DNA of 11,864 nucleotides, taken from positions 1 through 11,864 of the forward strand of contig JANXSA010000396.1 in NCBI GenBank assembly GCA_025352915.1. Direction: 5' to 3'. The stretch's first letter is position 1, and each line of letters begins with the position of its first letter. A program made the position numbers and the translations under genes. The stretch comes from Rhodospirillales bacterium (GTDB lineage Bacteria; Pseudomonadota; Alphaproteobacteria; Acetobacterales; Acetobacteraceae). Positions 5,866 through 11,864 of the stretch are shown here, piece after piece. The notes beneath the pieces are model-generated. The model searched no databases and was not told the DNA's origin. It saw only the letters and a program-made list of their open reading frames with translations.

Positions 5866-7008
5866 TCAACGCCTTGCGGATTTGCTGAATTCATTTTCCA
5901 GGCCGCGGCTGTAGCGTGCCATGGAGAAGCAGAAGCAGAAGTAGATCAGCCCGAGCATGATGTAGACTTCGGTGCTGAAGGCTTGCCAGATCGGGTCGGT
6001 GACGGCGACTTTGCCCGAGGTCAGCAGGTCGAAGATGCCGATGATCAGCACCAGCGAGGTGTCCTTGAAGAAGCCGATGAAGGTGTTGACCAGCGGCGGG
6101 ATGACCAGGCGCAAGGCTTGCGGCAGGATGATCAGGAAGGTCTTTTTCCAGTAGCTCAGGCCCAGCGCGTCGGCGGCTTCGTATTGGCCCTTGGGCAGGG
6201 CCTGGAGGCCGCCGCGGATGACTTCGGCGAGGTAGACGGCGGCGAACAGGATGATCGCCACCTGGGCGCGCAGCAGCTTGTCGGGGTTGAGGCCGATGGG
6301 CATAAACAGCGGGAACATCACGCTGGCCATGAACAGCACCGAGATCAGCGGCACGCCGCGGATCACTTCGATATAGACCACGCAGAGGAGTTTCACTGCC
6401 GGCAGCTTGGTGGAGCGGCGGCCGAGGGCGACCAGGACGGCGATCGGGAAGGCGAAGGCCAGGCCGAAGGTGGACAGGATCAGGGTGATCGGTAGGCCGC
6501 CCCATTCGTCCTGCGGCACGTATTTGAGGCCGAACACACCGCCCCACATCAGCAGGCCGATGGCGCTGAGCGTGGCGATCCAGATCAATGCCAGCTCCTT
6601 GCGCCAGAAGCGGCGCATGGCGGAGACGACGAACAGGCCGAGAAACAGCACGATGACGATGGCGGCACGCCATTGTTCGTCGAACGGATAGCGGCCGAAC
6701 AGGATGAAGCGGTACTTGTCCCAGATCACCGCCCAGCAGGCGCCGGTGCCTTTGGCGGCGCGGCAGGTCTCGGGGTCGAGCTTGCCGGTGGCCGGGTCCA
6801 TCGGCACCGTCCAGACGCTTTTCAGGAACGCCCAGTCGATGAAGCTGACGGCGGATTTGATCAGGAAATAGGCCAGCGCCAGGGTGACCAGGCTGGACCA
6901 GATCGAGCCGAACAGGTTGGCGCGCGCCCAGGCGACGGGGCCGGCGACCAGCATTGGCGGCTGGTCGCGGCGGGCGACCGGGGTGTGGGTTGTCGTGGCC
7001 GTGCTCAT
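5866..7008 (-). CDS. aapM: Amino-acid ABC transporter permease (AapM/BztC type)
   Basis: A 380-residue inner-membrane permease, one half of the channel for amino-acid uptake. After a cytoplasmic N-terminus it has a hydrophobic segment near 37-60, a large loop with WDKYRFILFGRYPFDEQWR (96-114), typical of AapM/BztC, further membrane segments, and the ABC permease core from about residue 175 (LPITLILSTFGLAFAFPIAV). The ATPase-docking EAA loop is EAADALGLSYWKKTFLIILP (277-296), followed by QALRLVIPPLVNTFIGFFKDTSL. Length fits the family, which is longer than common His/Glu permeases. The ATG lies one base after the aapQ stop with GGAG seven bases before it. An inverted-repeat cluster follows before aapP. 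Confidence 0.93.
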   Translation of the reverse strand: MSTATTTHTPVARRDQPPMLVAGPVAWARANLFGSIWSSLVTLALAYFLIKSAVSFIDWAFLKSVWTVPMDPATGKLDPETCRAAKGTGACWAVIWDKYRFILFGRYPFDEQWRAAIVIVLFLGLFVVSAMRRFWRKELALIWIATLSAIGLLMWGGVFGLKYVPQDEWGGLPITLILSTFGLAFAFPIAVLVALGRRSTKLPAVKLLCVVYIEVIRGVPLISVLFMASVMFPLFMPIGLNPDKLLRAQVAIILFAAVYLAEVIRGGLQALPKGQYEAADALGLSYWKKTFLIILPQALRLVIPPLVNTFIGFFKDTSLVLIIGIFDLLTSGKVAVTDPIWQAFSTEVYIMLGLIYFCFCFSMARYSRGLENEFSKSARR

Positions 7009-7009
7009 C

Positions 7010-8221
7010 TCAGCGCTCCACCAGCGCCATGCGCGTGTTGTACCAGTTCATGAACAGCGAGATGCTCAGGCTGATCGACAGATAGACGCCCATGATCAGG
7101 GCGATGCCTTCGATGGCCTGGCCGGTCTGGTTCAGCGTGGTGTTGACGATCGAGACGAGGTCGGGATAGCCGATGGCGACGGCGAGCGAGGAGTTTTTGG
7201 CGACGCCGAGATAGGTGCTGGTCATCGGCGGGATGATGACGCGCAGCGCCTGGGGCAGCACGATCTGGCGCAGCATGGTGCCGCGCTTGAGGCCGAGCGC
7301 GCCGCCGGCCTCCCATTGGCCGGTGACGACCGATTGGATGCCGCTGCGCACGATTTCGGCGGCGTAGGCGGAATGGTAGAGTACCAGGCCGATCATCAGG
7401 GCCATGAACTCGGAGGAGATGTTGGCGCCACCGTCGAAGCGGAAGCGGCCCTTGACCGGGACTTCCAGCGCGAATGGCGCGCCCATGACGGCCCAGATAA
7501 GGGCCGGCAGCACCAGCAGGCCGGCGAGGGCGATGGGCCAGACTTTTGGGCGCAGGCCGGTGGCTTGCTGGATGCCGGTGGCACGGCGCGCGGCCAGCCA
7601 GGTGGCGGTGGCGCCGGCGGCGAGGCCGAGCAGGGCCGCGCTATGCGCGGGTTCCCAGATCAGCAGGGGGATTTTCAGTCCGGAATTGGACAGGAACACC
7701 GCCGGCATCAGCGACAGCGCGTCGCGCACCGCCGGCAAGGTCAGCAGGAGCGCGTACCAGAACAGCAGATGCAGCAGCAGCGGAACGTCGCGCATGGTTT
7801 CGACGAAGGCACGGCAGAGGCGTGACAGCAGCCAGTTGTTCGCCAACGAGGCAATGCCGATGACGGTGCCGAGGATCGACACCAGGAACACGCCGATAAC
7901 GGTGACCATCAGGGTGTTGAGGACGCCGACCAGGAAGGCGCGGCCGTAGGTGTTGATGGAGGGGTCGTAGGGGATCAGGTGCTCGCCGATCGGGATGCCG
8001 GCGGCGCGGTCGAGAAAGCCGAAGCCGGTGGCGATGCGGCGCTGTTGCAGGTTGTTGGCGGTGTTGGAGGCGAGGTACCAGATGCCGGCCACAATCAGCC
8101 CGACGATGACAACCTGCCAGAGGATGGCGCGAAAGCGCGGATCGGACCAGCGGAGCGTCAAACCCTTGCCGGGCGCCTTGCGGGCGCCGGTCATGCGCGG
8201 GTCGATCGATGTTGAGGACAT
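7010..8221 (-). CDS. aapQ: Amino-acid ABC transporter permease (AapQ/BztB type)
   Basis: A 403-residue permease that pairs with AapM. It has a membrane segment at 33-52, the AapQ-typical stretch FGFLDRAAGIPIGEHLIPYDPSINTY split between 67-92, then the transport core with GRAFLVGVLNTLMVTVIGV and RDVPLLLHLLFWYALL, and the ATPase-docking loop EAGGALGLKRGTMLRQIVLP (304-323) followed by QALRVIIPPMTSTYLGVAKNSSLAVAIGYPDLV. The docking motif has Gly where the family consensus has the second Ala. The ATG at 8221 gives the expected N-terminus; a GTG extension of 34 codons does not look like the family. No strong ribosome-binding site precedes it. In characterised operons the binding protein gene aapJ lies directly upstream; here it does not. 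Confidence 0.93.
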   Translation of the reverse strand: MSSTSIDPRMTGARKAPGKGLTLRWSDPRFRAILWQVVIVGLIVAGIWYLASNTANNLQQRRIATGFGFLDRAAGIPIGEHLIPYDPSINTYGRAFLVGVLNTLMVTVIGVFLVSILGTVIGIASLANNWLLSRLCRAFVETMRDVPLLLHLLFWYALLLTLPAVRDALSLMPAVFLSNSGLKIPLLIWEPAHSAALLGLAAGATATWLAARRATGIQQATGLRPKVWPIALAGLLVLPALIWAVMGAPFALEVPVKGRFRFDGGANISSEFMALMIGLVLYHSAYAAEIVRSGIQSVVTGQWEAGGALGLKRGTMLRQIVLPQALRVIIPPMTSTYLGVAKNSSLAVAIGYPDLVSIVNTTLNQTGQAIEGIALIMGVYLSISLSISLFMNWYNTRMALVER

Positions 8222-8576
8222 GGTCCGCAGGCGCCTTATCGTTGGCCCGCCGGTGATGGCGGCATTGAGAGAGGGGTTTCGCGGTATTTGACGTGAAATC
8301 CGAGGGAACGAAGCAAAATCCACGCCATGGTGAGATGCGCCGGGCGCAGGGAAGCAGCGCCGGATTGTGCGACAAAGAATGCGGAGGGATCAATCCCGAT
8401 ATGCTGTGCGGAACGGCAAGCTGGTGAAAAAGCACGACTTCGCTGGGGAAAATCCGCGGTTGGGCGGATCTCAGCGCCGGAAATTCGATCGTCCAGAAAT
8501 CAGTACCGTCAGACTCATCCCAGCGGCCCTATCTGTTGACCCATAGGGTGGGTCAACGGCCGCCGGCCTTTTCCTC
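8222..8576. other. 355-base region without a convincing gene upstream of aapQ
   Basis: This stretch lies between the end of the MFS gene and aapQ, both on the minus strand, and should contain the aapQMP promoter. I saw no clear -35/-10 pair. None of the frames resembles the end of an amino-acid-binding protein (AapJ/BztA), so no remnant of one is recognisable. The largest plus-strand frame (8327-8539) has no ribosome-binding site and an unremarkable translation, and I do not call it. The one structure of note is the palindrome at 8535-8557. Confidence 0.5.
8535..8557. repeat. Perfect 8-base inverted repeat after the MFS gene
   Basis: GTTGACCC (8535-8542) and GGGTCAAC (8550-8557) are exact complements around a seven-base centre, 19 bases after the MFS stop codon on the minus strand. 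It could be the terminator of that gene, but no T-run follows on the minus strand. The alternative is a binding site for a dimeric regulator upstream of aapQ. Neither can be decided from the sequence. Confidence 0.5.
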
Positions 8577-9791
8577 CTATCGGAGTAGCAGAATTCCTTG
8601 CACCGCGCCCATCAACGCCAGTTGCGCTCCGCACAGGATGAACGGCAGCTCCCACCCCAGCAACGGTACCGCGGCGGCGAACAGGGTGGGGCCGATCACA
8701 TAGCCCATGAAGCACAGCATGGTCGATCCGGCTGTCGCGTCCGCCACTGCGCCCGGCGGCGCCAGACGCGCCACTTCGGCGAGGTAGATGCCGTTCCAGG
8801 ACGCGCCGAAGAAGCCGGCCACGCCAGCCATTGCGGCGATCACCGCCAGTGGCGCGTCGGCTGGCACCAGCGCATAGGCGGTCACCGCGGCTGCTGCCAG
8901 GAAGGCCTGGATCACCAGGTTCAACGCGGCCCGCCCGGTCCGGTCCGCCACCCAGCCCAGCAGAATGCGCGCCACGGTGCCGGAGGCTTGCAAACAGGCG
9001 AAGGTGAAACCGGCGGCGGCCAGGCTTAGCCCGCGTTGATTCAAGTATGTCACCGAGAAGCTGTACAGGGCGCCTTGGGTGATGGCGAAGGAGAAGGCGA
9101 GAGCCGTCAGCGGCAGCAGCGCCGGCGCGCGTTTCAGTGTGGCGAACGGCACTGCCACGTTGCGCCGGCTGAACAGGACGCGGGGATGCACCGAGCGCGT
9201 CGGGTCACGGTCGGCGTCCAGTATGCGGCGTAAAGGGTTGGTCACCAGCGCTGACAGCGCACCGGCGGTCATCGCCAGCAGCAACGCGGGCATGCCCCCG
9301 AATGCGACGGCCACCGGGGCTATGATCAGCCCGGCCAACGTACCGCCCGCCGGCGCGCCGGCCTGTTTGATCGAGAAGATCAGCGAGCGATGTGCCGGCG
9401 GGGCAGTCGCCTGCAACATCCGGCTGCCGGCCGGCGGTGTGGGCCCATAGCCCAACCCCATCAGCAACGCGCCGCATATCAGCGCCGGCCAGATGCCGAT
9501 CGAGGCCACTGCCAGACCGAGCACTGCGACTGCTGTGCCGAGTTGAAGGCTGGCCACTGGGCCCAACCGCGCCAATATCGGGCTGCCGAATGCCATGTAG
9601 ATGATGCTGGCCAAGGAGGAGAGCGACGACAGGTTGCCGATTCGCTCTGGCGCAACCCCGGCTGAAGCGGTCAGCAACGGCGCCAGTACCGGCAGGGACT
9701 GGCTCATAAACGTCGAAGCGGTCTGCGCCAGCATCGCGGCGGCCAGCGCCTTTAGCCACAGGGGAGCGGACAGCGAGGGAAGAAACTTCAT
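8577..9791 (-). CDS. MFS transporter
   Basis: A 404-residue membrane protein with about twelve hydrophobic segments and a hydrophilic central loop (RRILDADRDPTRSVHPRVLFSRR, roughly residues 186-208 from this start). Motif-like signs are GSPILARLG between helices 2 and 3, the GYGPTPPAGSRML segment of helix 4-5, and GWVADRTGRAALN (a G-x-x-x-D-R-x-G motif) in the second half, which matches MFS. The start is uncertain: ATG 9791 gives MKFLPSLSAPLWLKALA and no ribosome-binding site, whereas a TTG at 9827 would add 12 residues with AGAGG very close to it. The gene follows the solute-binding protein gene by 86 bases on the same strand, so they may be co-transcribed. Substrate unknown. Confidence 0.88.
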   Translation of the reverse strand: MKFLPSLSAPLWLKALAAAMLAQTASTFMSQSLPVLAPLLTASAGVAPERIGNLSSLSSLASIIYMAFGSPILARLGPVASLQLGTAVAVLGLAVASIGIWPALICGALLMGLGYGPTPPAGSRMLQATAPPAHRSLIFSIKQAGAPAGGTLAGLIIAPVAVAFGGMPALLLAMTAGALSALVTNPLRRILDADRDPTRSVHPRVLFSRRNVAVPFATLKRAPALLPLTALAFSFAITQGALYSFSVTYLNQRGLSLAAAGFTFACLQASGTVARILLGWVADRTGRAALNLVIQAFLAAAAVTAYALVPADAPLAVIAAMAGVAGFFGASWNGIYLAEVARLAPPGAVADATAGSTMLCFMGYVIGPTLFAAAVPLLGWELPFILCGAQLALMGAVQGILLLR

Positions 9792-9877
9792 CGCCGCTAC
9801 GTTGGGGGCGCGTCCAGCGGCGGTCAATCGCCTCTAGACATCCGCTGCGTCGCCAGAATTGACGGCCGGGGTGCTTC

Positions 9878-11467
9878 CTATGCCTTCTGCACGTTCCAGA
9901 ACACCGGAACCGCTCCCTTGAGGATGCCGGTCAGACTTTTTCGTGTGCCGGCTGGCGGCATGTACTGCCCGAGCGGAATGAACGGGACAGTCTCGAAGCT
10001 GCGCGCCTGGATCTCGCGGTCCAGACGCTTCTGTTCGGCGGCGTCCGTGCTGTCCATCCAGCGATCGCGCATCTCTTCCACAACGGGATCGGTCGGCCAG
10101 CCGAACCAAGCGCCAGCGCCGTTGCCGCGCAGGTTGGTGGCGAAAATCGGATCGCGATATTCGGCGGCGGGGAAGCCCGAGGGGAAGACCGACCATCCGC
10201 CCTTCTCCAGCGGTTCCTTGGAAGTGCGACGCTGGACGACGGTGCCCCAGTCGGTGTGCACGCTGTCGATGTTCAGCCCGATCTTCTTCCACGCCGCTGT
10301 CGCGACATGGCACATCGCGTCGTAGAACGTCTGATCGGTCGGGTGCAGGAGCAGGATGCGCTCGCCGCCATAGCCGGCCTGCTTCAGCATGGCGCGCAAT
10401 TCCGCCTCGCTGCGCCGGCGCGTCACCGCCTCGATCCCGGCGTCGTTCTGGCTTGGCGTGCCGGGCAGGAAGTAGCCGACCGGGGCCTTGAACAGGCTCT
10501 TGTCGTCGCCCATCACCGCCGTCATCACCTCGACCATGTCCAAGGCCGACAGCATGGCACGCCGCACCCCGGCATTGGCGGTGGCACCGTGCAACTGATT
10601 GAAGCGGAAGGCGCCGAAGGTGCCGTAGATGTCGACCGGCTCCACCCGCACACCGTCGGCCTTGCGCAGCATCGGCAGCAGGTCGGGCAAAGGTGCGTCG
10701 AGCCAGTCCACCTCGCCGTTGACCAGCGCGTTGGCGGCGGTGGCGGCGTCGGGGATAATCTTCCATTCTACCCGGTCGACCATGACGCGATAGCCGCCGG
10801 CACAGAAGCTGGCGGGCTCTGGCCTCGGGTTGTATTTCTCATTCTTGGCATACACGGCCCGATTGCCGGCAACGTATTCGTCGGCAATCCAACGAAACGG
10901 GCCAGAGCCGACGATTTCCGGCACTTGCTTGAACGGATCGGTCAGCGCCAGGCGCTCTGGCATGATTACTGGCGAGGGCTGGGTGCGCGCGAGGGCATAG
11001 GGCAGGGAGGAGAAGGGCTTCTTCAGGCGGAAGACAAAGCTGCGGTCGTCCATCGCCACGAGTTCGTTCATCCGCTCGCCGATGGTCTGGCCGATCGGGT
11101 CGCGCCGCATCCAGCGCTTGATCGATGCGACGCAGTCACGCGCCAAGACCGGGGTGCCATCGTGAAAGTTGAGCCCCTCGCGCAGCTTCATGGTCCAGCG
11201 CAGGCCATTTTCCTCGACCAGATGGCCCTCGATCATCTGTGGCCGCGGATTCAACTGTTCGTCTCGGCCGTACAGCGTTTCCCAGATCAGATGGGCATGG
11301 TTGCGGCTGACTACCGCGGTGGTCCAAACCGGATCGAGGCTGGTCAGATTGGCCTGCGGGACGTGGATGATCGTCTTGGCGCGCCCGCCAATGGAAGGTG
11401 CCTGGGCCTGGGCCCGGGTGGCGGCAAGCGCGGTGGTGGCGCCCGCGAGGAAGCTGCGGCGTTTCAT
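9878..11467 (-). CDS. ABC transporter substrate-binding protein, family 5 (DppA/OppA-like), Tat-exported
   Basis: A 529-residue periplasmic binding protein of the peptide/opine/nickel type. The N-terminus MKRRSFLAGATTALAATRAQA has a twin-arginine motif RRSFLAG, a hydrophobic stretch and an AQA cleavage site, so Tat export is likely. The mature part shows the family pattern: LTSLDPVWTTAVVSRNHAHLIWETLYG (about 41-67), then LRWTMKLREGLNFHDGTPVLARDCVASIKRW (89-119), VGSGPFRW (near 186-193) and VRRAMLSALDM (near 304-314). CGGAG lies eight bases before the ATG. It captures a ligand, commonly a peptide, and delivers it to DppBC-like permeases; no such permease or ATPase gene is in the window. A second copy lies directly upstream. 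Ligand not assignable. Confidence 0.92.
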   Translation of the reverse strand: MKRRSFLAGATTALAATRAQAQAPSIGGRAKTIIHVPQANLTSLDPVWTTAVVSRNHAHLIWETLYGRDEQLNPRPQMIEGHLVEENGLRWTMKLREGLNFHDGTPVLARDCVASIKRWMRRDPIGQTIGERMNELVAMDDRSFVFRLKKPFSSLPYALARTQPSPVIMPERLALTDPFKQVPEIVGSGPFRWIADEYVAGNRAVYAKNEKYNPRPEPASFCAGGYRVMVDRVEWKIIPDAATAANALVNGEVDWLDAPLPDLLPMLRKADGVRVEPVDIYGTFGAFRFNQLHGATANAGVRRAMLSALDMVEVMTAVMGDDKSLFKAPVGYFLPGTPSQNDAGIEAVTRRRSEAELRAMLKQAGYGGERILLLHPTDQTFYDAMCHVATAAWKKIGLNIDSVHTDWGTVVQRRTSKEPLEKGGWSVFPSGFPAAEYRDPIFATNLRGNGAGAWFGWPTDPVVEEMRDRWMDSTDAAEQKRLDREIQARSFETVPFIPLGQYMPPAGTRKSLTGILKGAVPVFWNVQKA

Positions 11468-11484
11468 GGTGTGGACTCCGGACG

Positions 11485-11504
11485 TTGCCCCCAGGGCAAT
11501 TTTT
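11485..11504 (+). terminator. Terminator-like hairpin with T-run on the plus strand
   Basis: TTGCCC (11485-11490) and GGGCAA (11494-11499) pair around a three-base loop and are followed by TTTTT (11500-11504), which is the form of a Rho-independent terminator on the plus strand. No plus-strand gene lies to its left to be terminated, and it sits inside the leader of the minus-strand solute-binding protein gene, five bases from its ribosome-binding site. It might stop antisense transcription, or the hairpin may act in the minus-strand message. Confidence 0.45.
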
Positions 11505-11511
11505 CAGGTAG

Positions 11512-11544
11512 GCAGCTCTGGCTGCGATATCGCGTCAGTCTGAC
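11512..11544. promoter_or_regulatory. Adjacent palindromes in the solute-binding-protein leader
   Basis: Three inverted repeats follow one another: GCAGC/GCTGC (11512-11516 and 11521-11525), the perfect 10-base palindrome GCGATATCGC (11524-11533), and GTCAG-T-CTGAC (11534-11544), which abuts it. The last two form a continuous 21-base block of dyad symmetry, as expected of an operator or paired regulator sites. No regulator gene is visible nearby. Function is inferred only from symmetry and position. Confidence 0.4.
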
Positions 11545-11584
11545 ACGCCCGACTCCATCCCGCACTTGAATTTCCGGTAAGCCG

Positions 11585-11864
11585 TCAGGGCTTCGCGACC
11601 TCCCAGAAGACCGGCACCACGCCCCTTTGCGGCGCCGTGATGGTGCTGCGCCAGGCCGCCGGCGGGAAATACTGGCCAAGTGGGATGAACGGCACTTGTC
11701 GGAACGCCTGGGCCTGGATCTCGGCGTCCAGCCGTTTCTGCTCGGCAGGGTCGGTGCTGTCGATCCAGCGGTCGCGCAACGCTTCGCCGATCGGGTCGGT
11801 TGGCCAGCCGAAGAATCCGGCCTGGCCGTTGCCGCGCACGGTGCTGGCAAAAATCGGGTCGCGG
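11585..11864 (-). CDS. ABC transporter substrate-binding protein, family 5, C-terminal part (cut by window edge)
   Basis: The last 92 residues of a second family-5 binding protein, open to the right edge. It starts RDPIFASTVRGNG and continues FFGWPTDPIGEALRDRWIDS, AEQKRLDAEIQAQAF, VPFIPLGQYFPPA and VPVFWEVAKP. Aligned by hand with the end of the neighbouring protein, about 60 of 92 positions are identical and no gaps are needed, so the two are tandem paralogs. The stop is 117 bases before the start of the second copy, and both are on the minus strand, which fits one operon. The N-terminus, signal peptide and any permease genes lie outside the window. Confidence 0.9.
   Translation of the reverse strand, partial: RDPIFASTVRGNGQAGFFGWPTDPIGEALRDRWIDSTDPAEQKRLDAEIQAQAFRQVPFIPLGQYFPPAAWRSTITAPQRGVVPVFWEVAKP

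Noticed and set aside
8327..8539. Plus-strand frame of 70 codons in the gap upstream of aapQ
   Set aside because: No ribosome-binding site, no recognisable domain and an unremarkable composition; not enough to call a gene.
9834..10766. Minus-strand frame of 310 codons overlapping the solute-binding protein in another frame
   Set aside because: Arg/Ala/Gly-rich shadow inside a well-supported gene on the same strand.
10256..11569. Plus-strand open frame of 437 codons opposite the solute-binding protein
   Set aside because: The minus-strand gene has signal peptide, ribosome-binding site and family motifs; the plus-strand translation is His/Gly/Gln-rich and has none.
1..11864. Search for CRISPR arrays, tRNA or rRNA genes, phage, toxin-antitoxin or defence genes
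   Set aside because: No regularly spaced direct repeats, no cloverleaf-like segments noticed and no recognisable proteins of these kinds; the window is mostly core metabolism and transport.

Overview
The window is high-GC DNA with dense coding on both strands, and it reads as chromosomal sequence from an alphaproteobacterium. Three things suggest the Acetobacteraceae: the coaE-dnaQ pair, an AapQMP-type amino-acid transporter, and a Pro/Arg-rich hypothetical protein next to A/T-rich intergenic hairpins of a kind I associate with that family. The family assignment is inference. Amino-acid transporter, coaE and dnaQ assignments are strong.

Left end (1-714): the 5' part of a decaying IS3-family insertion sequence on the minus strand. 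Its orfA is open; its orfB has two frame shifts and a stop and runs off the window. It lies 32 bases beyond the stop codon of dnaQ. Housekeeping block (715-2099, minus): coaE (last step of coenzyme A synthesis) and dnaQ (proofreading exonuclease of DNA polymerase III) overlap by an ATGA junction. Diverging from coaE across 99 bases is a plus-strand pair: an inositol-monophosphatase-family phosphatase (GTG start) and an MFS transporter joined by a TGATG overlap. Downstream is a 48-codon glutathione S-transferase remnant in which the N-terminal start has been joined in frame to the C-terminal end.

Middle (about 4336-4944): a low-confidence minus-strand gene for a basic, proline-rich hypothetical protein with a promoter-like sequence placed for a leaderless transcript, then an A/T-rich hairpin. 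Next is a minus-strand amino-acid ABC transporter, aapQ-aapM-aapP (8221 to 4945). The two permease genes are one base apart. The ATPase gene is separated from them by 168 bases of inverted repeats. The periplasmic binding protein gene (aapJ) normally found in such operons is absent from the window; 355 bases without a convincing gene lie in front of aapQ.

Right part (8577-11864, all minus): an MFS transporter preceded by two tandem family-5 extracytoplasmic solute-binding proteins (DppA/OppA-like), the first cut by the window edge. Their C-terminal ends are about 65% identical by hand alignment, which indicates a gene duplication. The leader between them is packed with inverted repeats, including a hairpin plus T-run that reads as a terminator on the opposite strand.

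I see no tRNA, rRNA, CRISPR array, phage gene or defence system. The window is mostly ordinary metabolism and transport. The points worth a second look are the transporter lacking its binding protein, the hairpins flanking aapP, the GST deletion remnant and the structured solute-binding-protein leader.
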